Positions 51,202-60,952 of a stretch of DNA of 64,000 bases are shown here, in pieces (position 1 is the stretch's first letter; every line of letters begins with the position of its first letter). Position numbers and translations under genes: made by a program. The notes beneath the pieces were generated by a model, which did not search any database, was not told the DNA's origin, and was given only the letters and a program-made list of their open reading frames with translations. The DNA lies in contig JAIVFI010000010.1 in NCBI GenBank assembly GCA_025558095.1, forward strand, positions 1-64,000, in the 5' to 3' direction. This DNA is from Hyaloraphidium curvatum (lineage: Eukaryota; Monoblepharomycota; Hyaloraphidiomycetes; Hyaloraphidiales; Hyaloraphidiaceae).

Positions 51202-52557
51202 ATGTTGCAGGCCGCGCGGAGGGTCGGCATTCTTCTCCATGGGACTCGTTTTGCTCTTCGGAATGTACCCGTTTTCGCCGGCGCCGCAGTGGACTGCAGA
51301 TCGGAACGCAGACCGGACGGACCCGCCGTTCCCGTTCGCGGCTACAGCACGGCCTCCGGACGCGGATTCGGCACCCTGGACGGGCTCAAGGTCGTCGACC
51401 TGACGGCCGTGCTCATGGGCCCCTTCTGCACCCAGATGCTGGCGGACCACGGGGCCGACGTGGTCAAGGTCGAGGGCCCCGAGGGGGACACCACGCGGCA
51501 GCTGCCGCTGTTCAAGGGCCCCGGGCTGGGCTCCATGTTCCTCAACCTCAACCGCGGGAAGCGGTTCGTCGGCCTGGACCTGAAGAACCCAGCCGGGAGG
51601 GACGCGGTCCTCCGCCTGTGCCGCGAGGCTGACGTGTTCGTCCACAGCATGCGGGCGGACGCCGTGGCCCGCCTGGGCCTCACTTACGCCGACGTGGCCG
51701 CGGTCAGGCCTGACATTGTGTACGCCAACGTGTACGGCTTTTCCCGGCGCGGCCCGTACGCCAAGATGCCGGCGTATGACGACGTGATCCAGGCCATGAG
51801 CGGCATGGCCGGGCTGCAGCAGAGGATGCTGGGCTTCCCGACCTACTCCGCCACCCTCGTCGCGGACCAGGTCTCGGGCATCACCGCGCTGTACGCGATC
51901 CTGATGGCGCTCTTCCGCCGCGAGCGCACCGGCCGCGGGCAGGAGATCGAGGTGCCCATGTTCGAAACCATCGCCAACTTTGTCCTCACCGGCCACATGA
52001 ACGGCTCGCTGTACGTCCCCGCCGAAGGCGAGCCCGTGTACCCGCGCGCGGCCTCGCGCAACCGCCGCCCGTACAAGACCAAGGACGGCTGGGTCGCCGC
52101 GCTCGTCTACACGGACAAGCAGTGGACCAACTTCTTCGCCACCGCCGGCCGCCCCGCGTGGGCCGACGAGCCGTACATGGCCTCGCTGAAGCAGCGCGCG
52201 GCGCGGATCGACGACGTGTACGCCAACCTGGCCTCGGAGGTCGAGAAGCGCACCACGGCCGAGTGGCTCGACATCTTTGGCCGCGCCGAGATACCCGCGG
52301 CGAGGGTCAACTCGACGCAGGACGTGCTCGAAGACCCGCACCTAAACGAGACGGGGTTCTTCATCGAGCAGGACACGGAGCTGGGGAGGATGAGGTTCCC
52401 TGGCCTGCCGGCGTGGTTCTCGGACACGCCGGGGAGGATCGACGGGCCGGCCAAGGCGCTGGGGGCGGATACCGCGCAGGTGCTTTCGGACTACGGGTTT
52501 TCGGACGCCGAGATCGCGGGCCTACGGGAAAAGGGCGCGATGGTCGAGCCGAAGTAG
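51202..52557 (+). CDS. Class III CoA-transferase (CaiB/BaiF family), mitochondrial
   Basis: 451 residues from ATG 51202; start MLQAARRVGILLHGTRFALR, Arg-rich presequence ending near RGYSTASG. Family landmarks: LDGLKVVDLTAVLMGPFCTQ, LADHGADVVKVEGPEGDTTR, NRGKRFVGLDLKNPAGRDAV, YANVYGFSRRGPYAKMPAYD, and ATLVADQVSGITALYAILMA with the catalytic Asp (residue about 222), then GRGQEIEVPMFETIANFVL and DPHLNETGFF near the end. These enzymes move CoA between carboxylic acids; animal SUGCT uses glutarate and 3-hydroxy-3-methylglutarate. Here the divergent acyl-CoA dehydrogenase suggests activation followed by desaturation of a dicarboxylic or branched acid. The substrate is not determined by sequence. 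Confidence 0.85.
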   Translation: MLQAARRVGILLHGTRFALRNVPVFAGAAVDCRSERRPDGPAVPVRGYSTASGRGFGTLDGLKVVDLTAVLMGPFCTQMLADHGADVVKVEGPEGDTTRQLPLFKGPGLGSMFLNLNRGKRFVGLDLKNPAGRDAVLRLCREADVFVHSMRADAVARLGLTYADVAAVRPDIVYANVYGFSRRGPYAKMPAYDDVIQAMSGMAGLQQRMLGFPTYSATLVADQVSGITALYAILMALFRRERTGRGQEIEVPMFETIANFVLTGHMNGSLYVPAEGEPVYPRAASRNRRPYKTKDGWVAALVYTDKQWTNFFATAGRPAWADEPYMASLKQRAARIDDVYANLASEVEKRTTAEWLDIFGRAEIPAARVNSTQDVLEDPHLNETGFFIEQDTELGRMRFPGLPAWFSDTPGRIDGPAKALGADTAQVLSDYGFSDAEIAGLREKGAMVEPK

Positions 52558-52690
52558 GCACTTGTCGATTGACGACAGAGGTGCTAAACAGCAGAGCCAA
52601 GAACATTGATTGACGATAGAGGTCCTAAACAGCAGCAGCGCCCATTGCCCATGTTGAGTTTCACTGTCCATTCGCGCGCAGTTTTGATCG

Positions 52691-55632
52691 TCAGCTCCGC
52701 CCCATCTCCCTCCGGCGCCTTCGCATAGTGCGAGTTAAGCCATTTTGCCGACAGCCAAGATACGCGGTCGAGAGACGGTGTAGCTCCGTGGCGATGTCCG
52801 CCATCGCCGGCCGCTTCGCGGGTTCTTCCTCCCAGCAAGACTCCACGAGACCCCACACGTCATCCAGGACTCCGCCGGGGCGCGGAGGCCGTTTACCGCT
52901 GAAAATGGCCCTCATGATCTGGCCGGAGAGGTCAGTTGGGGCGAGGAGAGCGAGAAGTCCATTCAAGAAAGACCCACCGCGGCCGGCGAGGTCAGATCCG
53001 AGTACGGGTCGTGTCCGCCCGAGAGCACCTGGTAGCACATCATGCCGAACGTCCATACGTCTGCTTGCCTCCCCATGGGTTGGTGGTCGAAGAACTCCGG
53101 GGGCGCGAACCGGATCGTGGCCCCGTGGAGACCCTTGTACTGGTACTCCTTGTTGCCGTTGCTGTCCTCGATCCGGGTGCGGATCTTGGAGATGCCAAAG
53201 TCCGCAATCTTACCTACGGGGTTGCCCGAGCCGTCGACAGCCACGAGTACGTTGTCCGCCTTCAGATCCGAGTGCACGACGCCGAAGGAATGCAGGCGGG
53301 CGATCCCTGATGCGGCGTGCGCCAGCATGCGAACCGAAAGGGGCTTTGGCCAGCCCTTCGAGGCAAGGAACGACTTGAGGCTGCCACCGCTGCAGAGCTC
53401 CGTGACCAGAAAAGTGGGAGCGGTCCTGTAGCCGAGCAAGGGTACGACTGCGGGGAACGCGCGGTTCAGCAGGAGTTCAAGGAGTCTTGGCGTCGTACCC
53501 GCGATTGTCGTGCCGAGGGACGTCGATCCACATCTTCAGCTCGGCCTCAAACATGGCCTTGGCTTCCTGTTCCTCGAGCGTTGCATGCAGAACCTTGACA
53601 GCGACGTTCTCCCCTAGGAACCGGCCGCGGAAGACCTCCCCGAAGCCGCCGCTCCCCAGAGGCTGGTCCCTGAAGATCTGCACGTCGGCTTCCTCCACCC
53701 ACACCGCTTTCGGCTGCTCAACAGCTTGCTTCAACGTCATCGCGACGGATGCCATGGTAGGGCGGCGATCCGGCTCCTCCACCCAGCACAAAAGCACCGT
53801 GTTCCACACGGCGTCGGGAACGCCTCCCGGCCGCGGCGGACGATCGCCTTTGAAGATGGCCTTCATGATCTGCGCCCGTATCGCGGGTTAGTGAGCACCC
53901 GTGGAGCAGCTCGGTTTCCTTACGGCGGACGCCGAGTTGAGGTGGTCGTACGGATCCCTGCCCCGCGAAAGGACCTGGTAGCACATCATCCCGAACGACC
54001 ACACGTCGGACGGCTTTCGTAGCGGTTCGTCGTCGAAGAACTCGGGCGGCGCGTACCGCACCGTGGCCCCCGCCAGCCCGCGGTACTGGTACGCCTTGTC
54101 GCCTTTGGTGTCCTCGATCCTCGTCCGCACCTTGGCCAGGCCGAAGTCGGCGATCTTGCCCACCGGCGTGCGCGCACCGTCGTCGACGAGGACGTGCTCG
54201 GCCTTGAAGTCTGAGTGGATGACGCCTTTGGAGTGGAGGAACGTCATGCCGACCGCGGCGTCGGCGAGGAGGCGGAGAGACAAGGCCGGGTCCCAGTTCC
54301 GGGCGGGGTCGGCAAGGAAACTCTTCATGCTTCCCCCCGCGTAGAGCTTGGTGATGAGGAGCGTGGGAGAGGTGCGGTAGCCGAGGAGCGGGACCACTGC
54401 GCAAGGATCCGCGGTTGACCACAAAGCGAGAGGTGTTTGCCGGCCGACGCACCGTTCTCATGGGCGGGAAGCTCGGCCCACACCTTGACCTCCGCCTCAA
54501 GAAACGTGCTTGCCTCCTCATTGCTGTCTGTGTCCAGTGCAACCTTGACGGCCACATCCGTCAGCCCCAGGTACTTGCCAGGATAGACGGCACCAAAGCC
54601 ACCCTTCCCGAGGCAGCTCATTCGATTGTAGACAACGTCGGTTTCGTCCACCCAGAACGCCGTCTTGGAGCGAGCCAACGCCGGTTTCGCGTCGTCTCCG
54701 GCCGGAAGACCGCGCCCTGAACCGCTCGGCACAGCAGTACGAGTCAAAAGGTCGCTGGGCGCCCGCGCACCCGCTGCCTTCAACGCCGCGAGTTCTTGCT
54801 CTAGCTTTAACCTCTCGGCGAGCAGCGCCAGATCCTTCGCTTTGGCTTCATTCTCGAGGTCCAGGCGCCGGCGTTGGGCTTGTTCTTCCTCTTCAATCCG
54901 CCGACGTTGCAGCTCAAGCTTCTCGCGCTCGAGTGCGAGATCTTTCTCCCGGCGGCGACGTGCTTCCTCTTCCGCGGCCTGACTTTTGAGCACCCCCTCC
55001 TGATTCCTAGGCACCGCCTCTCTCTCACGGATCGCTTCGGCGGCTTTGGGTTCCGCCCTCTCACGTTGTTTTCCGTCCCCGAGCCTGAACATCCTCTTGA
55101 GCACGTCCGCAGCGTTCTCTGACGGTCCCTCCTTCGGCTTTGCTTTCAGCTCCGTGAACCGGTTCGGATCCCCCCCCTTGGACTCCCACTTCCTGATTTC
55201 CTTCGCCCTCATCGGATCCGACGCCAGTTGTGCCGGGATCCCTGCTTCCCAGATGTCCGCCGCCTTCTTGACGCAGTTGGGGTCGCCGGTCCACTTTGCC
55301 CCGTGTTCCCAAAAGGTCAGCGCTTGCTTGGTGTGCCCGGCGTTCTGGTACAGCTCCGCGAGGTATTGGATCGCGGGCAGATGGGGGCTCTTCTGGTCCA
55401 AAGCGGAGAGCTCGAGGCCAAACTGAACCTCGTCTCGGAGCACCTGGATCGTCTGCGCGTTCTGACCGTCCGGATATGGTTCCCGGGCGAGACGCGCGGC
55501 CCTGTCGCGCATCTCCATCGCCCGCACATAAAGCTTGTGCGGCGGCATCTTCAGCATCTCCTGCATCACTCTTGGGTCCATGGGGAGGGTGCCACGCACG
55601 TCCTTCGCCGACGGGGAGCCAAACGCTTCCAT
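52691..55632 (-). CDS. Protein with N-terminal TPR/Sel1-like region, coiled coil and two tandem kinase domains
   Basis: One spliced gene. Residues 1-170 hold helical repeats (YLAELYQNAGHTKQALTFWE, KAADIWEAG); about 195-290 is a charged coiled coil (EEEARRRREKDLALEREKLE). Kinase 1 begins FWVDETDVVYNRMSCLGKGG with FG, VAVK, then after an intron VVPLLGYRTSPTLLITKLYA, the loop HSDFKAEHVLV, KIADFGLAK and ATVRYAPPEFF. A link IMKAIFKGDRPPRPGG leads to kinase 2: LGSGGFGEVFRGRFL, VAVKVL, VVPLLGYRTAPTFLVTELCS, HSDLKADNVLV, KIADFGISK, ATIRFAPPEFF and WEEEPAKRPAMADIATELHR. Kinase 2 keeps the catalytic Asp, Lys and Asn; kinase 1 has His in place of the loop Asn. Both use HSD rather than HRD. Closest to the TKL group. 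Introns fall at the same place in each kinase, suggesting internal duplication. Confidence 0.8.
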
Positions 55633-55823
55633 CGCTCGTACGGATGCGCGCGGGCGGAGTCCTGCTGCCCTGCGCAGGCGAGCGCCTGTCCGTCCAGTCC
55701 CTGAGCGACAGACGCGTCGCGTCCGGGGCGCTCCAGAGACGGAGTGGGCCCGCCGTGCTGACGACCAATTTTACGGCGCGTGGCAAGGGAATTCCCTCCC
55801 GCCACCGCCGAGACACAAAGCTC
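55633..55823. promoter_or_regulatory. 191-base bidirectional promoter region
   Basis: Separates the divergent starts of the tandem-kinase gene (minus) and 7-TM paralogue 3 (plus). The shared promoter is inferred from spacing; no specific element recognised. Confidence 0.45.
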
Positions 55824-57230
55824 ATGCCGGCCTTTAGCGCCGCCGAGCTGGCGACGCTGCTTCCAGGTTTCACTGCCAGCGAGGAGGAAAAGCCGTTCGG
55901 CCTGGACGTCTTCGGGGACGGCGTCGGAGGCGATCCCGACGTGGGAGACGCGCCGCCGGACCTCTCCTCGTTCCCAGCGCTCCGCCGGGCCGTCGCCGCC
56001 GATCGCACGATCGCGCGTCTCGCCGCGTTCCTCGGCCGCGGGCTGGGCGCGCTCTACTTTGCGGCATACATCGCGTGCACCGCCGCGTTGCTCGCGCCCC
56101 CCTTCGTGTTCGCCGACGGGCGGTACTCGCAGCGCGCCCTGGGTGTCGGCACCGCCGCCGCCGTCTTCGCCCCCGCTTGGGTGCTCCTGTGGTACACGCT
56201 GTTCGCGCTGCAGGCAGCGCCGTCGACCGCGACGCTCAACCGGACGGTGCTGGCCACCGTGTCCGGCTGGCACGAGCTGTGTTCGTCGCCCGAACCGTCG
56301 GAGCTCGTGGCACACCGGCAGGACCCTCTGCTGCCCTGCCCGTGCCAGGATTGTGCCGCGTGGCTGCCCAGGCTCGCCGGCAACGTGCGCCTGCCGCACA
56401 TCTTCCTGCACACCCTCAACGCGGTCTTTGCCAGCTGGGTCGCACCGCTCTGGACCCCCTTGGTCGTCCTTGCACCCGACCTGTGGACCTCGCCCTTTGT
56501 CGCCGCGGTGGCCGTCGGTCTGCCCTGCGCGCTGCTCACGAACCTGGTCCTCATGACCGCCATCGTCCCCGGCCACGCGGCGCTGATCGCCCTGTCGACG
56601 CGGCTGCAAGTCCGCGCCGTCGATCTCGTCCTCCGATCGTGCATGGCCGATGCCTATGCGCGCTTCGAGCACCCCGCGGTCGCCGACGCCCCGCCAGCCG
56701 TCGACATCCTCCCCCTCTCGACTCTCCACTCCCGCCTTTCTGCGCGCTGGCGCCGCGCTTCGGCGGAACTCACCGCCTCCCGCCGCACCTTCGCCGCCCT
56801 CTTCCCGGGCTGGATCGTCGCCGCCGTCATCTCCGCCGCCGGCGCGGGCTGCATCCCCGCGTGGCCGTTGCTCATCCTCATCAACGCCTCCATCGTGTTC
56901 TGGACCGACCTCATCCTCGTCGCCGCCTCGAACGAAGGCCCCACACGCGCGGCGGGGCTGTACCGCTCCGCCGGCCGGACCGCCGCCGAGCTCGCGCAGC
57001 GGTGCGGCGCTTCTGACCCCGCGCTTGCCTCTTGCCTGCGGGGATTCCGCGATGTGTTGTCCTCCTACGCCGGCGAGGACGACGTGCGGGCGAGGCTGTT
57101 CGGGTTCCCGGTGGATTGGACGCTGCTGCGGAGCCTGGCGGCGACGGTGCTCACGCTCGTGTTTGGCGCGTGGACGCTGCTGAGGTCGGCGGGGGTATGG
57201 TTCACCATGGAGACATACTGCCCGTCTTGA
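55824..57230 (+). CDS. Seven-helix membrane protein, lineage family, paralogue 3
   Basis: 468 residues, single exon, from ATG 55824: MPAFSAAELATLLPGFTASE. Seven helices: LGALYFAAYIACTAALLAPP, GTAAAVFAPAWVLLWYTLFA, IFLHTLNAVFASWVAPLWTP, FVAAVAVGLPCALLTNLVLM, LFPGWIVAAVISAAGAGCI, WPLLILINASIVFWTDLILV and LAATVLTLVFGAWTLL. It shares with paralogues 1 and 2 the N-terminal F-(S/T)-x-(A/S)-E pattern, HRQDPLLPCPCQDC in loop 2-3, GAGCIPAW between helices 5 and 6, ARLFGFPVDWTLLRSL before helix 7 and the tail TMETYCPS. The three are highly diverged outside these points, so the family is old or fast evolving. Divergent with the kinase gene. Confidence 0.75.
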   Translation: MPAFSAAELATLLPGFTASEEEKPFGLDVFGDGVGGDPDVGDAPPDLSSFPALRRAVAADRTIARLAAFLGRGLGALYFAAYIACTAALLAPPFVFADGRYSQRALGVGTAAAVFAPAWVLLWYTLFALQAAPSTATLNRTVLATVSGWHELCSSPEPSELVAHRQDPLLPCPCQDCAAWLPRLAGNVRLPHIFLHTLNAVFASWVAPLWTPLVVLAPDLWTSPFVAAVAVGLPCALLTNLVLMTAIVPGHAALIALSTRLQVRAVDLVLRSCMADAYARFEHPAVADAPPAVDILPLSTLHSRLSARWRRASAELTASRRTFAALFPGWIVAAVISAAGAGCIPAWPLLILINASIVFWTDLILVAASNEGPTRAAGLYRSAGRTAAELAQRCGASDPALASCLRGFRDVLSSYAGEDDVRARLFGFPVDWTLLRSLAATVLTLVFGAWTLLRSAGVWFTMETYCPS

Positions 57231-57418
57231 GCATCCACGGGATGATGTATGCGTGGGAGGGCAACACAGCATGTGTTCGTGCGTTTGTCATCCGTCAACT
57301 TGCTCGTGGATCCGTCGCGATGGGTCGTCTAGCCAGGCAGGCACGACAAAAGCCCCAGGATCACTGAGCTGGCCGTCCACACCACCACAACAAACTCGCC
57401 CATCACCAGCCTCGCACG

Positions 57419-57666
57419 ATGGCCGAGCAACCGATGTCAGGCCCTTGGCCCGCGAATGCGATCTGCGTGACGTGCGGCGAGCCCCGCGAGCGCCTGTACG
57501 TGTGCAAGTGCGGCAACGCCTACTACTGCTCGGAAGCCTGCGCGACGGAGGACCGCCAGTGGCACAAACCGACCTGCGACCTGCTGAGTGGAATCAAGCC
57601 CGACGAACCCGTCCCTGGACCGCCCCTCCGCGCCGTCCCGCACGAAGTTTTCCCAATTTACCTTGA
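57419..57666 (+). CDS. Short MYND zinc-finger protein or fragment
   Basis: ATG 57419 begins MAEQPMSGPWPANAICVTCG followed by EPRERLYVCKCGNAYYCSEA and CATEDRQWHKPTCDLLSG: a full MYND finger with C-x2-C, C-x-C, YCSxxC and HxxxC. There is no stop in this frame before the frame enters the antisense of LEU2, running on to about 59191 with noise. A neighbouring frame stops at 57666, just before the LEU2 stop at 57673. A missed intron, a frame break or truncation is likely; the end given here is a guess. Confidence 0.4.
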
Positions 57667-57672
57667 TGCCCG

Positions 57673-59077
57673 CTACATCCTGGCGTTCTTCGCGTCCCAC
57701 AGCTCGGAAAACACCTTCACCACCGCGTCCCCGAACTCGTCCGTGCGCACGGTCCTCCCCCCCGCCCCCTTGAGGTCCGGCGTCCGCATGGCCAGCCCGC
57801 CGTCCTCCTCGTCGTCCAGCACCTTCTTGACCGCGAGCTCGATGAGGCCGGCGATTTCGGGGAAGGGGAGGGAGAAGCGGAACATCATCGCGAGGGAGAG
57901 GATCGAGCCGACTACCGCCACCGAGAAAGGTGAGAAGCGATTCCCTCGCGTCCGTCGAGAGAACATACCAGGGTTCGCGATCCCCTTGCCCGCAATATCG
58001 GGCGCCGACCCATGCACGGGCTCGTACAGCCCAGGCATCTTCTTCTTGACGCTGGTCCCCGACGGCAGCGCGATCTCCCTCTCCTCGACCGGCCACCCGC
58101 ACAGCGACCCCGACGGCATCACCCCCAGGCTCCCCCCGCACAGCGCCGCGCTCTCGTCGCTGATCAGGTCGCCGAACAGGTTGTCGGTCACGCAGACGCC
58201 GTTGAAGGTGCGCGGGGAGGAGACGAGGAGAAAGGTCGCGGCGTCGGCGAGGAAGTGCACGGGGGCGGGGACGGGGGGGCGCCAGCCGTCGGTGGAGGCG
58301 GGGTCGGGGGAGAGGACACGGGTGACGGTGCGGCGCCAGAGGCGGGAGGTGGCCATGACGTTGGCCTTGTCTGCCAGGAATGGCGTTAGCGTGGAATCCG
58401 ACCGCATGCCCAAAGGAGACGCCATTTTGCGCTCCCTCCGGATGAGTCTGCTCACCAATGCTGGTCACCTTGCACTCGACTTGCGGCCCGACTGGGCTGG
58501 AAAGCGACGACGACATGTCCTTAGCGAGGTTCGCCGCGCTCCGGGCGATCCGTTCGACCTCCTCGACCCGGTAGACGGTCTCGTCCATGGCTGTAGGCGG
58601 CGATCCCGGCAGCCCGTTGGACTCGATCTTCTTCCCGAAGTAGGTTCCCGCGCAGTTCTCTCGGAGCGTGACGATGTTGACCCCCTCGAGCAGCTCGGGC
58701 TTGACCGGCGACGACCTCGCCAGGGCCTTGGAGGCCAGCTTGCACGGCCGCACGTTGCAGTACAGATCGAGCCGCTTGCGCAGGTGCAGCAGGCTGTCGT
58801 TGCGCGGGCCGCCGGGCACCGTGTCGTGGCGCGTGCCGCCGATGCTGCCGAAGAGGATCGCGTCCGACCGCGCGCACGCCTCCCACACAAAGTCGGGCAG
58901 CGAGGCGCCGTGCTTGTCGATCGCGTCGCCGCCGGTCGGGAGCTCGGCGACGTCCAGCTTGGTGCCGCGCGCCGCGAGCCGCGGCTGCAGGGCGCGGAGC
59001 AGCTTCACCGACTGGGCCGTGACTTCGGGGCCGATGAAGTCGCCTGCGAGGACGACGATGCTGTACGATTCGGTCAT
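57673..59077 (-). CDS. LEU2: 3-isopropylmalate dehydrogenase
   Basis: Start MTESYSIVVLAGDFIGPEVT. The usual P-G-D-G-I-G-P of the family reads AGDFIGP here. Other landmarks are standard: LFGSIGGTRHDTVPGGPR, LRKRLDLYCNVRPCKL, NIVTLRENCAGTYFGKKIES, DKANVMATSRLWRRTV, VTDNLFGDLISDESAALCGG and the product/cofactor loop LYEPVHGSAPDIAGKGIANP. Two introns, after about VTSIG and after ANPG, are short; the final exon is VAVVGSILSLAMMFRFSL to WDAKNARM. It oxidises 3-isopropylmalate in leucine synthesis, NAD-dependent, and usually is a homodimer. The unusual Gly-to-Phe change near the N-terminus deserves checking. Confidence 0.9.
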
Positions 59078-59243
59078 GGCGGCGGCGATGGAGGGCAAGT
59101 GCGATTTAGTATTGTCTCCCGCGCTCCTCCGCCACTCCGTGGCGCCGCTCGCCCCGTTACCGGCGGCGTCCAATGTTCTAGAGATCATTGAAAACGAAAT
59201 GACTTCAGATTTTTCAACACATGTACAGCTAGACTTCCGTGTT

Positions 59244-60441
59244 TCAAAGCTTCAAGTTCAGCAGCCCGCCCGCAGACTTGGAAGGCTTGTATGGCGGCGC
59301 CTCCGAGCACTCGTGGCGCGGCACGTCGCCCTTGATGGTGATGCGGTGCATGACGCGGACGTGTCCGTGGTACTATAAGGCAAAGGAATGCGGTGAGCAG
59401 GGCCTGGGCGGCAGAAGAGCGCTCCTTCACCCACATCGTTCACGGCGTTGTGCAGGACCGCCCGGTTGTCCCACAGCGCGAGGCTCCCCTCCTCCCACCT
59501 CCACCTGCACGTGTACTCGGGCCGCACCATGTGGTCCCACAGGTACCGCAGCAGCGCCAGGGCCTCCTCGTTCTTCCACCCGTCGATCCCGACCGTGTGC
59601 CCGCCGTTGGTGAAGAGCGCGCGGCGGCCCGTCTCGGGGTGCTGTCGGACGAGCGGGTGGCACGCCTTGAGCTCCTCGGACTGGATCGAGGTCGTGGTGC
59701 CGGAGGAGGCGACGCGGTGGGAGCGGGAGATGATGGCGCCGGGGGTGAGGTTGGTCGTCTTGACCTTGAGCTTGTTGACGACAGCCTTCAGGCCCGACGA
59801 AAGCGTCTCGTACGCGAGGTACTGGTTCGAGAACAAGGTGTCTCCGCCCGAGGGCGGGACCTTGCGGGCAAGCAGCATCGTGTATTTTGGCGGGATCGTC
59901 AAGTACGTCGTGCTGTCGCCGCGTTAGCAAGGCGAGGAAGAGACGTCCAACAAGGACCCACTCTGAATGCCAGCCCCCACCTGACCAAGGCCGGCTTCAG
60001 CAAAGAGCGGGAGCAGAGCTGTGCGGCACACCCACCAAAGTTTATGGTCTCGGCCTCCATCTTCGAGATGACCGTGATGTTGGGGAACTCCTTGCTGACG
60101 CTGGCGAGCGGACCCGCTTCAACAACGAGCAGGCTTAAAGCTGCGCCGCACACCACCGACCCGCTCAGCATGGGATACTCCGAAACCTCGCCAAAGTTCT
60201 CAGCAAAGTCGTGGTACTGCCTGTCCGTGAGGTGCCCCTGCTTCCTGAAGAACACCACCCCGAAATGGAGCAGCGCCTGCTTGATCTCCGCCACCGTCTG
60301 AGCGTCGAGCTTGGCCAGGTCCACGCCCGATATTTCCGCGCCGCAGGCGCCCGAGGCCGGGGTGATTGTCAGGCGGCGGAAGGGGACGGGCTCCGGTTGG
60401 AACCACGGCTGGTCCGGGTAGGCGGGGAGCTGCTGCGCCAT
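59244..60441 (-). CDS. TauD-family 2-oxoglutarate/Fe(II) dioxygenase
   Basis: Start MAQQLPAYPDQPWFQPEPVP (ATG 60441). First exon: GAEISGVDLAKLDAQTVAEI then LHFGVVFFRKQGHLTDRQYH, the TauD N-terminal signature. Splicing of short introns joins INFG to GWHSD (GTGGGTG to TTGGTCAG) and then to TTYLTIPPKYTMLLARKVPP (GTGGGTCC to GGCGACAG, with CTAAC branch). This recreates the iron-binding H-x-D as WHSD, absent from any unspliced frame. Later FTNGGHTVGIDGWKNEEALA and WEEGSLALWDNRAVLHNAVN lead through one more intron to YHGHVRVMHRITIKGD, supplying the conserved Arg. Such enzymes hydroxylate taurine, sulfonates or similar. Substrate unknown. Confidence 0.85.
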
Positions 60442-60952
60442 TGCCGCTCGCCCGCCAGCAGAGAGCGCACAAATACGGGCTGTGAGTGCTCGTCCGCCGG
60501 CAGGGACAGCACGAGTACGGGCCGCGAGGCGTGGGAGACGCGGACACAATTGCTGGTGGCGGCGTTCCAATCCCTTGTCCCTTGCATCACTGGTGAAGGT
60601 GAGGTGGTTCCGGGCGTTGCCCGTGAAGATCGGGGAGCAGATTGCGGAAGCTGCGTTCGAGCTGGAGGGTGCGGAGCCGCCGCCAAGATGGGCCTAGCGC
60701 GATGGTGTCTCTTCTATCGATGAACTGGGCCGCTGCCTTTGTCCTTTGAAAGCCTCGCCATCGGGTGCTCGCCCGTTCCCCAAGCCCACGTCCCCCTCAA
60801 CGATATCTTGAAAGGTACTTGTGCGTCCATCAGCACGCGGGTTGCGGCCTACGCACTCGACATTGGGCCGAATGTGGTTCCGCTCGAGGACCCTGCGATG
60901 TACTATAATCTGTGCTAAGGCAGGCAGTCCGCAAGCACAGAGTCGCGCCAAG
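60442..60952. other. Intergenic region
   Basis: 511 bases between the TauD-type gene start and the 3' end of the chitin-binding gene, both minus strand. No gene or repeat recognised; it presumably contains the TauD-gene promoter. Confidence 0.45.

Noticed and set aside
57666-59191. Long plus-strand ORF opposite LEU2
   Set aside because: High GC keeps the antisense frame open; no domain beyond the MYND finger at its beginning.
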